Assembly (NCBI RefSeq): GCF_014196765.1
Contig: NZ_JACIEE010000008.1
Location: 124,001 to 188,000 of the forward strand
Reading direction: 5' to 3'
Length of the DNA stretch: 64,000 bases
Source of the DNA: Mycoplana azooxidifex
GTDB taxonomy: Bacteria; Pseudomonadota; Alphaproteobacteria; Rhizobiales; Rhizobiaceae
A model generated the notes under the pieces. The model made no database searches. It had not been told where the DNA came from and was given only the letters and a program-made list of their open reading frames with translations. Made by a program: the position numbers and the translations under genes. Position 1 is the stretch's first letter. Every line of letters begins with the position of its first letter. Shown in pieces: positions 18,327-26,395 of this stretch.

Positions 18327-19733
18327 TCACGCCACCGGATGACGACGATGCCAGGCCGAAATGCCTTGAAAAGCCGCGCCGGCACGAACAAGCACCGCTT
18401 CGCCCAAATGACCAGCGACGAGTTGGAAGCCGATCGGCATGCCCTCTGGAGTGAAGCCGCCCGGCAAGGTGAGCGTTGGATGGCCCGACATGTCGAACGG
18501 GCAGGTGTAACGCTGCAGCATGGCGATCAGGCCCGGCTGTTCGCCGAGTGTTTGGATTCTGGCAAGCGTCAGCGGCGCAAATGGCTGAACCGGCGTCAGC
18601 AGCAGATCGACCTTCTCGAAAAGTGCCTCTACACGGCCACGGAACGCCATGCGTCGTAGCCATATCTCCTGATACTCGATGCCCGAGATCGCATGTCCCG
18701 CCTCGACAACCGAGGCGAGGACGGTGCCATACTGATCCTTATGCGCAGCATAGGTCGCCTTGTGTGCGACGGCGGCTTCGACTGCGCAATTGGGCACCCA
18801 GTCGGCGACGACCTGGGCGACGTCGGGGAACTGGATGTCGACAATCTCGGCGCCAAGCTCCGAGAACGCCTTGATAGCTTCAGCAAGAACGGCCTGAGTA
18901 CCGGCGTCGACTTCGTCGCTGTTCCAAGCGGCGTCGACACCGATCCGCAGGCCGCGCAGATCACCCGTGATTGACGCCGGGTAGTCCGGCACAGGGTCCA
19001 GCAGCGCCGTAGGGTCTTTCGGATCGCTGCCAGCGATCGCACCGAGCAGTATCCCCGCATCCACGGCGCTGCGCGCCATTGTTCCGACGTGGTCCAGCGA
19101 GGGCGCCAGCTCGAAAACGCCATAGCGGCTGACCCGGCCCCAGGTCGGCTTCAATCCAGTCACGCCATTGGCGGCCGCCGGCCAGCGGATGGAGCCACCG
19201 GTATCGGTCGCAAGCGAGCCATAGCAGAGACCGGCTGCCACCGCGGCGCCGGAACCGCTCGAGGAAATACCGGGCCAGTAGTCGGCATTCCATGGATTCC
19301 GAGGCGGTGTAACGGATGGGTGGTGGTCGGAATAGGCGCCTTCGGTCAGCTGCGGCTTTCCCAGCAGAACGGCTCCAGCCTTTTTCAGACGGCGCACAAC
19401 CGTTGCATCTTCATCGGAAGCGATGTGCCGGTGAACCGCCATGCCCGCGCCGGTGGGAAAGCCCTTGACCTGGCATACGTCCTTGATTGCGATAGGGACG
19501 CCATGCAGTGGCCCGCGAGAACGACCTGCCGCAGTCTCCGCGTCCGCCGCGTCCGCTTGTACGAGCGCGGCATCCGCCATCATCAGCGCGTAGCTATGCA
19601 GATCGCCGTCAAGCGAAGCCATGCGGTCGATCTGTAACCGGGTCACCTCCCGCGAAGAGATTTCGCGATTTCGGATGAGCGCCGCGACATCAGTGAGTTC
19701 GAGATAGTGCAGGGCGATGGCTTCGGCGGTCAA
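18327..19733 (-). CDS. Amidase-signature-family hydrolase
   Basis: A 468-residue amidase of the Ser-cisSer-Lys class. The catalytic lysine is in GVPIAIKD (about residue 84), the glycine/serine loop is GISSSGSGAA (about 155-162) and the nucleophile is the serine of ATDTGGSIRWPAA (about 181). Downstream motifs TGLKPTWGRVSRYGVF and SLDHVGTMARS fit the family. The start is placed at TTG 19733 because CCCAGGAGA sits just upstream. An ATG 51 nt earlier has no ribosome site and lies in promoter-like sequence. It hydrolyses an unknown amide. It forms an operon with the MFS gene and is divergent from a LysR regulator, the usual arrangement of a substrate-inducible catabolic unit. Confidence 0.9.
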   Translation of the reverse strand: MTAEAIALHYLELTDVAALIRNREISSREVTRLQIDRMASLDGDLHSYALMMADAALVQADAADAETAAGRSRGPLHGVPIAIKDVCQVKGFPTGAGMAVHRHIASDEDATVVRRLKKAGAVLLGKPQLTEGAYSDHHPSVTPPRNPWNADYWPGISSSGSGAAVAAGLCYGSLATDTGGSIRWPAAANGVTGLKPTWGRVSRYGVFELAPSLDHVGTMARSAVDAGILLGAIAGSDPKDPTALLDPVPDYPASITGDLRGLRIGVDAAWNSDEVDAGTQAVLAEAIKAFSELGAEIVDIQFPDVAQVVADWVPNCAVEAAVAHKATYAAHKDQYGTVLASVVEAGHAISGIEYQEIWLRRMAFRGRVEALFEKVDLLLTPVQPFAPLTLARIQTLGEQPGLIAMLQRYTCPFDMSGHPTLTLPGGFTPEGMPIGFQLVAGHLGEAVLVRAGAAFQGISAWHRRHPVA

Positions 19734-19785
19734 TTCGGATCTCCTGGGACCAATGAGCGTTGAACACGTCAACCTCAATCGCATG

Positions 19786-19806
19786 ATAATGGTTTAGCTA
19801 TAATGG
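19786..19806. promoter_or_regulatory. Direct repeat in the amidase-LysR divergent promoter region
   Basis: ATAATGG occurs at 19786-19792 and again at 19800-19806. The 185-nt gap is AT-richer than its surroundings and must hold the promoters of both divergent genes. The LysR-type protein would be expected to bind here, but I cannot point to a convincing T-N11-A site, so this repeat is only a candidate. Confidence 0.3.
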
Positions 19807-19918
19807 CACTGAACGGCTGTCACGGAATGGCTGACAACCCCATAAGTTCGTTATATATCGGCTGTATGCCCTGATCGGCAATTCAGGTTTTCTCTGTGCA
19901 TCGAGTTAGATTATCTAA

Positions 19919-20821
19919 ATGGTCTATCGGAAACTCCCACCCTTGAACTCGCTTCGAGCGTTCGAATCCGCGGCACGGCATCTCTCTGTGAAGATCGCAG
20001 CGGAGGAGTTGTGCGTGACGCCGGGAGCCGTCAGTCAAAGGCTCAGAAACCTTGAAGACCATCTCGGTGTGAAACTCTTCGAGCGGGTGAACAGGGGGAT
20101 CCTGCTGACCCAGGCAGGGCGGGAATATCTGCCATCCATCCGAAATGCCTTCCGTCAGATCGCTGAAGCCTCCAGTCGCGTGGCCGTATCCGCCGATGCC
20201 GGCATCCTGACTGTCAGCACCACCCCGTTCTTTGCTTCGGCCTGGCTCGTCCCGCGCCTGAACTCGTTCCAGGAGGACCACCCCAGCATCGACCTTCAGG
20301 TCCTCACGAGCGGCGCACTGGTGGATTTCTCGCGCGGCGGCGTCGATGTCGCCGTGCGCCATGGCGTTGGCCGATATCCGGGTTTGCGGAGCTATCGCGT
20401 CGTTTCGGTCGAAATGGTGCCCGTTGCCGCGCCGTCGATCGTCGAACGCCTGGGCATGCCGCAATCGCCTGCCGAATTGACACGGTGGCCGCAGGTTCAT
20501 GATGCGGATCGCAAAGGTTGGAGCCTGTGGTTTCAAGCTCAGGGAATAGACGAAATCAATCTACCCCGTGGACCCTCCTTCGACGATTCTGGTTTGCTTC
20601 TCGATGCAGTGATCGCAGGCCAGGGCGCCGGTCTGCTCCCGGCCGCAATGGTAGCGCTTGACGTCGAAGGAGGACGCCTGGTCAGGCTCGCGAAACCGAT
20701 GCATATGGAAACCTTCGCCTACTACCTGGTCTATCCGGAGGCGAAGCACGACAATCCCAAAATCTCCGTGTTTAGAGACTGGATTCTAGGCGCCGCTTCC
20801 CTGGAGATTGGCAAAAATTGA
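19919..20821 (+). CDS. LysR-family transcriptional regulator (GcvA-like)
   Basis: A 300-residue LTTR. The N-terminal winged helix is LPPLNSLRAFESAARHLS, then KIAAEELCVTPGAVSQRLR, and LGVKLFERVNRGILLTQAG closes it, matching the GcvA subgroup. The co-inducer-binding domain follows (FFASAWLVPRLNSFQ, VDVAVRHGVGRYPG, DSGLLLDAVIAGQGAGLLPAA). It is divergent from the amidase-MFS operon, so it most likely controls that operon and itself in response to the amidase substrate or product. No clear Shine-Dalgarno precedes the ATG. By eye its base composition is less GC-rich than most genes of the window, which fits acquisition of the amidase block by transfer. Confidence 0.9.
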   Translation: MVYRKLPPLNSLRAFESAARHLSVKIAAEELCVTPGAVSQRLRNLEDHLGVKLFERVNRGILLTQAGREYLPSIRNAFRQIAEASSRVAVSADAGILTVSTTPFFASAWLVPRLNSFQEDHPSIDLQVLTSGALVDFSRGGVDVAVRHGVGRYPGLRSYRVVSVEMVPVAAPSIVERLGMPQSPAELTRWPQVHDADRKGWSLWFQAQGIDEINLPRGPSFDDSGLLLDAVIAGQGAGLLPAAMVALDVEGGRLVRLAKPMHMETFAYYLVYPEAKHDNPKISVFRDWILGAASLEIGKN

Positions 20822-20845
20822 CAACGGTTCGCGCGGGCGTAGAAT
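20818..20845 (+). promoter_or_regulatory. Strong sigma-70-like promoter for parD-parE-nadC
   Basis: TTGACA at 20818-20823 and TAGAAT at 20840-20845 are separated by 16 nt, an almost consensus housekeeping promoter. The -35 overlaps the LysR stop codon. An AAGGAG ribosome site and the parD start follow within 30 nt. With parD, parE and nadC overlapping or abutting, this promoter would also drive nadC. Confidence 0.65.
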
Positions 20846-20866
20846 TGCTGGCAAGGAGCAGAAGCC

Positions 20867-21124
20867 ATGCCGACTCTGAATGTGAGCCTTACCCCGGAAT
20901 TTTCGGAATTCATTGAGGAATCCGTCGCAAGCGGCTCCTATGTCTCCGCCAGCGAGGTCGTGCGCGAAGCGCTCCGGATCTTGCGTGACGACCGCGACAG
21001 CGAGGCGGTGAAGATCGCTATCCTGCGCAATGCCGTGGAGGCGGGGCTGGCCCAGTCGCTCCGCGGCGCGTTTTCCGACCGCTCGGTCCGCGATATCTTT
21101 GTCGCCACAGCCGATGGCGCGTGA
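20867..21124 (+). CDS. parD: ParD-type antitoxin
   Basis: An 85-residue antitoxin. The N-terminal ribbon-helix-helix is PTLNVSLTPEFSEFIEESVA, then SGSYVSASEVVREALRIL, which is the classic ParD/CC2985 pattern. The C-terminal half (about residues 50-85) would wrap ParE. It binds ParE and, with it, represses its own promoter. AAGGAG lies 6-12 nt upstream of the ATG. Its stop overlaps the parE start (TGATG). It stands between a LysR gene and nadC on the same strand. Confidence 0.9.
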   Translation: MPTLNVSLTPEFSEFIEESVASGSYVSASEVVREALRILRDDRDSEAVKIAILRNAVEAGLAQSLRGAFSDRSVRDIFVATADGA

Positions 21125-21483
21125 TGGCGTGGCGACTGACGAAGGAGGCGGAGCGGGACCTCGTGGAGATCGCCCGCTACACCATCGCAGCCGTCGGCCC
21201 CGGCCAGGCGATGGGATATGCCGCCCTCATCGAGAAAGGGCTTGATATGCTTGCCGAAGATCCGTTGCGAGCCGCTTCGCGTCCGCGCAACGAACTGGCC
21301 CTGGATGTTCGTTCCTTCCATCTTGCGCAGGCCGCCAAATCGCGGCATGCCGCCTCCCACATCGTCTATTATCACCTCGCCGGCAGCAGCCGGGATCTGG
21401 TCGTGCTTCGTATCCTCCATGAACGGATGGAACCGAAGACACGACTTTCCGATGCCAAGCGGCGGGACAAAACGCAGGAATGA
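21124..21483 (+). CDS. parE: ParE/RelE-superfamily toxin
   Basis: A 119-residue toxin of the ParE fold: MAWRLTKEAERDLVEIARYT, then a helical segment AMGYAALIEKGLDMLAEDPL, the conserved RNELALDVRSFHLAQA and SRHAASHIVYYHL, and the last strand LVVLRILHERM. ParE toxins inhibit DNA gyrase. The ATG at 21124 overlaps the parD stop by one base; a GTG three bases earlier is an alternative. The last four bases overlap the nadC start (ATGA), an unusual translational coupling of a toxin gene to an NAD-biosynthesis gene. Confidence 0.9.
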   Translation: MAWRLTKEAERDLVEIARYTIAAVGPGQAMGYAALIEKGLDMLAEDPLRAASRPRNELALDVRSFHLAQAAKSRHAASHIVYYHLAGSSRDLVVLRILHERMEPKTRLSDAKRRDKTQE

Positions 21484-22394
21484 CCAAGATGACCAAAGCC
21501 CATCTCCCCGTCCTCTCGCCGCTTCTCGTCGAAGACCAGGTGCGTGCCGCGCTCAACGAGGATCTCGGGCGTGCCGGCGACATCACCAGCCAGGCGACGA
21601 TCGCGCCGGAGCTTTCGGCGACCGCGGAGCTGAATGTCCGCGAGGACGGCGTGATCGCCGGGATGGCGCTTGCCGCTGCCGCCTTCCGGCTGATGGATCG
21701 GGCGATCGCATTCGAGGCCTTTGTTGCGGACGGCGACCGTGTCGCACCCGGCACCGTGCTGGCGCGGGTGAGCGGACCGGCGCGCGCCATGCTGTCGGCC
21801 GAACGAGTCGGCCTCAATTTCCTCATGCACCTGTCGGGTGTGGCGACCTACACCGCCACCTTCGCCGACGAGATCGCCCACACGAAGGCCAGGGTCTGCT
21901 GCACCCGCAAGACCATCCCCGGCCTGCGGGCTCTGGAAAAATATGCCGTGCGCATGGGCGGCGGCTCCTCGCACCGCTATGGCCTGGACGACGCGATCCT
22001 GATCAAGGACAACCATATCGCCGTCTCCAGTGGCGTCGCGGGCGCCGTGCGCGCGGCACGCGCCTTTGCCGGCCACCTGGTCAGGGTCGAGGTCGAGGTG
22101 TCGACGCTGGAGGAACTGGAGGAGGCGCTGGAAGCAGCCCCCGACGTGATCCTGCTCGACAACATGGGGCCGGAACTGCTGCGCCGCGCGGTTGAGATCA
22201 ACCGCGACTGCGCCGGCCTGTCCGACGAGGCCTACCCGGCCGACCCGCGCCGGGTGAAGCTGGAGGCGTCCGGCAACGTCAACATCCGCACGATCCGGGC
22301 GATCGCCGAGACGGGCGTCGACTATATCTCGACCTCGAAGATCACCATGGCAGCACCGACGCTCGATATCGGCCTCGACATCGCGGTCGGGTGA
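21480..22394 (+). CDS. nadC: Nicotinate-nucleotide pyrophosphorylase (quinolinate phosphoribosyltransferase)
   Basis: A 304-residue NadC that converts quinolinate and PRPP to nicotinate mononucleotide. Motifs are EDLGRAGDITSQA, ERVGLNFLMHLSGVAT, CCTRKTIPGLRALEKYAV, GGGSSHRYGLDDAILIKDNH, and VEVEVSTLEELEEAL with ILLDNM; ISTSKITMAAPTLDIGLDI ends the barrel. All expected substrate-binding basic residues appear present. Its ATG overlaps the parE stop codon; a second in-frame ATG at 21489 is possible. No NadQ-type palindrome is visible upstream, so here nadC appears uncoupled from nadA-nadB and linked to the parD promoter. Confidence 0.95.
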   Translation: MTKMTKAHLPVLSPLLVEDQVRAALNEDLGRAGDITSQATIAPELSATAELNVREDGVIAGMALAAAAFRLMDRAIAFEAFVADGDRVAPGTVLARVSGPARAMLSAERVGLNFLMHLSGVATYTATFADEIAHTKARVCCTRKTIPGLRALEKYAVRMGGGSSHRYGLDDAILIKDNHIAVSSGVAGAVRAARAFAGHLVRVEVEVSTLEELEEALEAAPDVILLDNMGPELLRRAVEINRDCAGLSDEAYPADPRRVKLEASGNVNIRTIRAIAETGVDYISTSKITMAAPTLDIGLDIAVG

Positions 22395-22582
22395 GCGGCA
22401 TTTTCTGCCGCGCATTGCGGAACACACGGCGGACGGGTGAGTTGATGTCCTGACACCACGTCTAAAGCACGCCGTGATCTTCCGGATTCGCGCCCGTGCC
22501 TTGGACTTTGTTTCTGCCCATGTCGTCGTCGCAGGACCACGGTACGGATTTTGCGCGACATGCATTCGATGGAAGGACCGTC

Positions 22583-23092
22583 ATGACCCGACTTGCCACC
22601 GCAACGCTCGCCGCCGCACTGCTGGGTGCCACCGCCGCCACCGCCCAGGACAGCAACACCGCGCAGGCGAATTTCCTTGGCCTCGGCGGGTCGGAAAGCG
22701 GTCGCGCCACGCTGACAGAAAGCAATGGCGGCGTGCTGTTCGAGATCGAGCTGACCGGCCTGCCGCCGCGCAAGTGGGTCGCGCTGCACATCCACGAGCA
22801 CGGCGCCTGCGACCCCACCTCCTCGCACGAATCCGCCGGCGGACACTTCAATCCGGGCGAAAAGGAGCACGGCTTTCTCGCCGCCGACGGCCCGCATGCC
22901 GGCGACATGAGCAACCAGTATGTCGGCGACGACGGCGTCATGCGCGCGCAGGTCTTCAACGGCATGGTGACGCTGAAGGAGGGCGACAACGGCATCCGCG
23001 GCCGCGCCATCGTCGTCCATGCCGGCTTCGACGACTACCGCACCGCCCCCTCCGGCGCCGGCGACCGCCTGGCCTGCGCTGTGATCAAGTAG
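22583..23092 (+). CDS. sodC: Periplasmic Cu/Zn superoxide dismutase
   Basis: A 169-residue SodC. A signal peptide (TRLATATLAAALLGATAATAQ) directs it to the periplasm. Copper and zinc ligands are visible in LHIHEHGACD, SAGGHFNP, HGFLAADGPHAGD and IVVHAGFDDYRT, and the cysteines in GACD and LACAVIK can form the conserved disulfide. It dismutates superoxide outside the cytoplasm. GGAAGGA precedes the ATG at 22583; the frame is open further upstream, but that part is not signal-like. The 188 nt between nadC and sodC show no gene. It is convergent with nadQ. Confidence 0.95.
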   Translation: MTRLATATLAAALLGATAATAQDSNTAQANFLGLGGSESGRATLTESNGGVLFEIELTGLPPRKWVALHIHEHGACDPTSSHESAGGHFNPGEKEHGFLAADGPHAGDMSNQYVGDDGVMRAQVFNGMVTLKEGDNGIRGRAIVVHAGFDDYRTAPSGAGDRLACAVIK

Positions 23093-23238
23093 GGTCTGTG
23101 ACCAGCGAGATGTGGCGCCGTCGGCGGGCTTCCGCTGCGCAATGCTTGGCGGTCATCGGCTCAATCGCGTTCCCGCTCGGCGGCGGCCGCCGCCGCCCGG
23201 GAAATCCGGAAAAACATCGGGAATCAAGTGTCAGGACC

Positions 23239-24207
23239 TCATCGCCCGCCGACCTTCAGCCCCGGTGCCGGGCGTTCCTCGAGGATCTGGCGGCGGAAGC
23301 GGAAGAGGGCGGCGGGGCGGCCGCCGGTGGCCGAACTTGCAGCCCCCGTCGGCTCCACCAGTTCGGCGCCCTCGACGAGGCGGCGGAAATTCTGCTTGTG
23401 CAGGTGGCGGCCGGAGATCGCCTCCACGGTCGCCTGCAGGTCCGTCAGGGTGAATTCCGCCGGCATCAGTTCGAAGATGACCGGGCGGTACTTGATCTTG
23501 CCGCGCAGGCGCGCCACCGCGGTTGCGAGGATGCGCCGGTGGTCGTGGCGCATGGCGACGCCGACGCCTGGCTTGCCGGGTGCCGCCCAGCCGTCCGTCA
23601 CGGCCTCCGCCGCAAGGCCGCCCTCGTAGAGCAGTTCGTAGCGCTCCAGCACCCGTTCCTCGTCCCAGGGGAAGTCGTCGAGCCCGAAGGCGAGCCGCAG
23701 CCGCGCCTTGCGGCCGGGCAGCGCCTTGCTGTCATGGGGTGCACTTTCCGCCGCCCAGGCGGTCAGCGCCGGGAGGATCGTCCGGTCGAGGATCGCCGGC
23801 CGGCCGGAGCGCCAGTCCTCCCAGGGCAGGAAGGCATACCAGTCGCGCCAGCGGGCGCCTGCCGCCTCCAGGCGCTCGGTGGCCTCGGCGTCCATGCGCG
23901 TCAGCGCCAGGTAGCCGACGGAGACCATGTGCGTGCCGGCCTCGTCCGGCGCCTTCTGCCGTCCGCGGTCGCCGAAGGTATAGAGCTGCTCGATGTAGCC
24001 GAGCTTCAGCGCCGTCTGCGCCTCGACGCTGGCGCGAAGGCTGGTCTCGAAGGTGCGGTGGCGCGTCGGTTCGAACGGACCGAAGGGCAGGGCATCGCGC
24101 GCGCCCTGTTCGCCCGCGATCGCAAGAATCGCCGGCGCGCGGTTGTCGATCGCCACCACGGCCGCGTTCAACCCGATCTCGACGGGAGGCGAGGCCGGGA
24201 CGCTCAC
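23239..24207 (-). CDS. nadQ: NrtR/NadQ-family NAD-biosynthesis repressor
   Basis: A 322-residue protein combining a NUDIX-like N-terminal domain (IGLNAAVVAID, GYIEQLYTFGDRGRQ, HMVSVGYLALTRMD) with a C-terminal winged helix (IFELMPAEFTLTDLQATVEA, then LHKQNFRRLVEG, ATGGRPAALFRFR). No full NUDIX box is seen, so it is a sensor rather than a hydrolase, as in NrtR. Rhizobial members are known as NadQ and repress nad genes. A matching palindrome precedes nadA in this window. Its ATG overlaps the stop of the phosphatase gene (ATGA), and it is the last gene of a four-gene overlapping operon. Confidence 0.85.
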   Translation of the reverse strand: MSVPASPPVEIGLNAAVVAIDNRAPAILAIAGEQGARDALPFGPFEPTRHRTFETSLRASVEAQTALKLGYIEQLYTFGDRGRQKAPDEAGTHMVSVGYLALTRMDAEATERLEAAGARWRDWYAFLPWEDWRSGRPAILDRTILPALTAWAAESAPHDSKALPGRKARLRLAFGLDDFPWDEERVLERYELLYEGGLAAEAVTDGWAAPGKPGVGVAMRHDHRRILATAVARLRGKIKYRPVIFELMPAEFTLTDLQATVEAISGRHLHKQNFRRLVEGAELVEPTGAASSATGGRPAALFRFRRQILEERPAPGLKVGGR

Positions 24208-24803
24208 GGTCCGGCCCCGTCACCGGCAAGCGCGTCGGCTGCGACCGGTTCGACCGGCAGGGAAAAGGGCTGGTCGCCCGCATAGTCCGCGCCGCGGCCG
24301 ATCTTCGCCACCGCCGCGACGAGCCGACCCTGCCGTTGAAGCAGCGCATCGCCGATCGCAACGATCCGGGCATTGGGCGTCGCCTGCCGGGAGACAGCGC
24401 GCAGGCGCTGTGCCAGCGCCGCGTCGTCCTGGTCGGGAGCGACTGCAAGCGCTGCGATCAGGGCGGCGGCCGGCGAGCGCGAGACGCCCATCATGCAATG
24501 GATCAGGAGCGGCGCCATGCGGTCCCAGCCGCGCGCGAACGCGATCACCGCCTCGACATGGGCCTCCTGCGGGGCGACCAGCGCGCCGGTGCCGGCAAAG
24601 GCGATATCGTTCAAGGACAGGAGCAGATGGCGGGCGGGGTCGATCACCGCCGGGCGATGAAAATGCTGCTTCGGTGCCACCAGGCTGATCATTTCGCGGC
24701 AGCGGTTGCGCACCGCCATCTCGGCGACCTTCGGCAGCGGCGCGACGACGATTCGGCTCATGCCAGCACCTGTGCCAGTACCAAGGCCAGTGCCGGCGCT
24801 CAT
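24204..24803 (-). CDS. Tyrosine/dual-specificity-phosphatase-like protein
   Basis: A 199-residue cytosolic protein with the P-loop HCMMGVSRS (Cys near residue 103), fitting the C-x5-R signature of protein tyrosine phosphatases. Other motifs are HLLLSLNDIAF, EAHVEAVIAFARGW (Asp general-acid candidates nearby) and PNARIVAIGDALL. Two starts are possible: ATG at 24803, which overlaps the HD-gene stop (ATGA) and has AGGGAG upstream, or ATG at 24761, which drops a Gly/Thr-rich 14-residue leader. The first is chosen. Its substrate is unknown; similar proteins lie next to nadQ-type regulators in rhizobia (from memory). The overlaps imply coupled translation with both neighbours. Confidence 0.82.
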   Translation of the reverse strand: MSAGTGLGTGTGAGMSRIVVAPLPKVAEMAVRNRCREMISLVAPKQHFHRPAVIDPARHLLLSLNDIAFAGTGALVAPQEAHVEAVIAFARGWDRMAPLLIHCMMGVSRSPAAALIAALAVAPDQDDAALAQRLRAVSRQATPNARIVAIGDALLQRQGRLVAAVAKIGRGADYAGDQPFSLPVEPVAADALAGDGAGP

Positions 24804-25435
24804 GCCTGCCGCTCCCTGGCGGCACTCGGGCGCTGCGCCTCCAGCGCCTCGAAGCGCTCGATGAAAAGTCGTTGCGCCTGCAGCGCCGGCAGCGGGGCCA
24901 CCGGCAGCATCCCGACAGTGATTCCGCGCGGCTCGCCGAAGAACTTCGCCGCCTCCGTGCGCGAGAAGCCGGCAAGTTCGGTCGCCTCGAAAAAGGCGGC
25001 GATGCGGTCGGCCTTCTTGATCTTGTCCTTCAGGGCGCGGGGCGTCTCGGCCGGCAGCCCGAAGCGCAGATGCACGGCCGCCTCCAGCCGCTTCTCGACG
25101 GTCTTGTAGCCGCCGCCGACCACCGCCTTGAACGGCGAGATCATGTCGCCGATGACGTATTCCGGTGCGTCGTGCAGCAGCGCCATCATGCATTCGTCAG
25201 GACCGCAGCGGTTCTGCTCGTGGAAGATCGCCTCGACGATGAGCGAATGCTGGGCGACGGAAAAGGCGTGGTCGCCGGCGGTCTGCCCGTTCCAGCGGGC
25301 GACGCGGGCAAGGCCGTGCGCGATGTCGGAAAGTTCCACGTCCAGCGGCGAAGGGTTCAGGAGATCGAGCCTGCGGCCGGACAGCATGCGCTGCCAGGCG
25401 CGCGGCTCGCTCTTCGTCCGTCCCGTCCCGCTCAT
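24800..25435 (-). CDS. HD-domain hydrolase (YfbR-like 5'-nucleotidase type)
   Basis: A 211-residue HD-family phosphohydrolase. Metal-binding residues are in DHAFSVAQHSLIVE and ALLHDAPEYVIGDMISP, with a later Asp in KKADRIAAFFEATE. The opening LLSGRRLDLLNPSPLDVELSDIA type of sequence and the size match YfbR-like 5'-deoxynucleotidases. Its ATG at 25435 overlaps the ygfZ stop (ATGA); an extension starting 48 nt upstream lies inside ygfZ and is rejected. Being coupled to a phosphatase and the NAD regulator, it may act on nucleotides or NAD-related phosphates, but that is inference. Confidence 0.85.
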   Translation of the reverse strand: MSGTGRTKSEPRAWQRMLSGRRLDLLNPSPLDVELSDIAHGLARVARWNGQTAGDHAFSVAQHSLIVEAIFHEQNRCGPDECMMALLHDAPEYVIGDMISPFKAVVGGGYKTVEKRLEAAVHLRFGLPAETPRALKDKIKKADRIAAFFEATELAGFSRTEAAKFFGEPRGITVGMLPVAPLPALQAQRLFIERFEALEAQRPSAARERQA

Positions 25436-26274
25436 TGCGCGGGCGCCTCGGCGCTCTCTTCGGGAAACGAAAGCCCCGTCCATTCCGGCAGCCGGGCGGA
25501 CACTTCGACCTCGCCGGCTTTGATCGTCGCGCCGGTGCGCAGCGCATCGGCGACGCGGTCGATCCGGACGATCGCAAGCCCTCTCTCGCCGGCAACGGTG
25601 CCGAGCGTGCCGATCGTCTTTCCCTCCGCCACAATCTCCGTACCGGGGGGCGGTAGTGCAGCCTGCGCCCGCACGATCACCGGCCGGCGGCGGGCGGTGC
25701 TGCGATGCTGCATGCGCGACACCACCTCCTGGCCGACATAGCAGCCCTTGCGGAAGGACAGCCCGCCGGAAAGGTCGAGCAGCACGTCATGCGGAAACGC
25801 GTCCGACAGCGCATAGTCGGCGCCCGATTCGACGATGCCGCAATCGACCCGCAGCGCGTCGTAGACCGAAGCCGCAGCGTTGCCGCCGCCGCCCGGCTGG
25901 CGGAGAACCTTTTTCCCGGCCCTGGCGAAGCGGCCGTCCGCGATCCCTTCGCCGTCTTCATCCCAGGTGACGGTCGCCTCGCCTTCGCCGGTCGCTGCGA
26001 TCGTCACCTGCGCGCGCAGCTTGTACATGGTCAGCCGCTTGACGAGCGCATCGCGCTGGGTGTCCGTGGTCTCCAGGCAAAGCCCGCCGCCTGGCAGGCG
26101 GGAGACGAGAAAGTCGAACAGGATCTTGCCCTGCGGGGTCAGAAGCGCCCCGGCCCGCGCCTCATCCTCCGGCAGCGCGGCAAGGTCGGTCGTGATCAGC
26201 GCCTGCAGGAAGTCTTCGGCATCGGTGCCTGTGATCGTCACGAAGGCGCGTCCGGAAAGGGTAACGGCGGGCAT
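25432..26274 (-). CDS. ygfZ: YgfZ/GcvT-like folate-binding Fe-S assembly factor
   Basis: A 280-residue protein with the YgfZ signature KGCYVGQEVVSRMQHR near residues 176-191, containing the conserved cysteine. The N-terminal GcvT-like fold includes VTITGTDAEDFLQALITTD, LTPQGKILFDFLV and YKLRAQVTI. YgfZ supports assembly or repair of certain Fe-S proteins in a folate-dependent manner, which would suit the neighbouring NadA, an Fe-S enzyme. It is the first gene of the overlapping leftward operon ygfZ-HD-phosphatase-nadQ. The 121 nt upstream, before the next gene on the same strand, show no obvious terminator. Confidence 0.9.
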   Translation of the reverse strand: MPAVTLSGRAFVTITGTDAEDFLQALITTDLAALPEDEARAGALLTPQGKILFDFLVSRLPGGGLCLETTDTQRDALVKRLTMYKLRAQVTIAATGEGEATVTWDEDGEGIADGRFARAGKKVLRQPGGGGNAAASVYDALRVDCGIVESGADYALSDAFPHDVLLDLSGGLSFRKGCYVGQEVVSRMQHRSTARRRPVIVRAQAALPPPGTEIVAEGKTIGTLGTVAGERGLAIVRIDRVADALRTGATIKAGEVEVSARLPEWTGLSFPEESAEAPAQ

Positions 26275-26395
26275 GGTTCAATCCAGTCTTGGGCGAGCGC
26301 TGCGGCCGGCGCGCCGAAATCGGTATCTGGACCAGAGGTAGAATGCCGGCCGGGCCAGCGCAAGTCCCGCAGCGTCGGGCAAAGGGGCTGCTGCC

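Noticed and set aside
16937-21479. Insertion by a transposon or integrative element
   Set aside because: No transposase, integrase, tRNA attachment site or flanking direct repeat was found at the block edges; it is described only as a probable insertion of unknown mechanism.
23178-23195. GC palindrome CGGCGGCGG/CCGCCGCCG between sodC and nadQ as a terminator
   Set aside because: It is a perfect self-complementary run without a loop or T-tract, likely a by-product of GC-rich composition.
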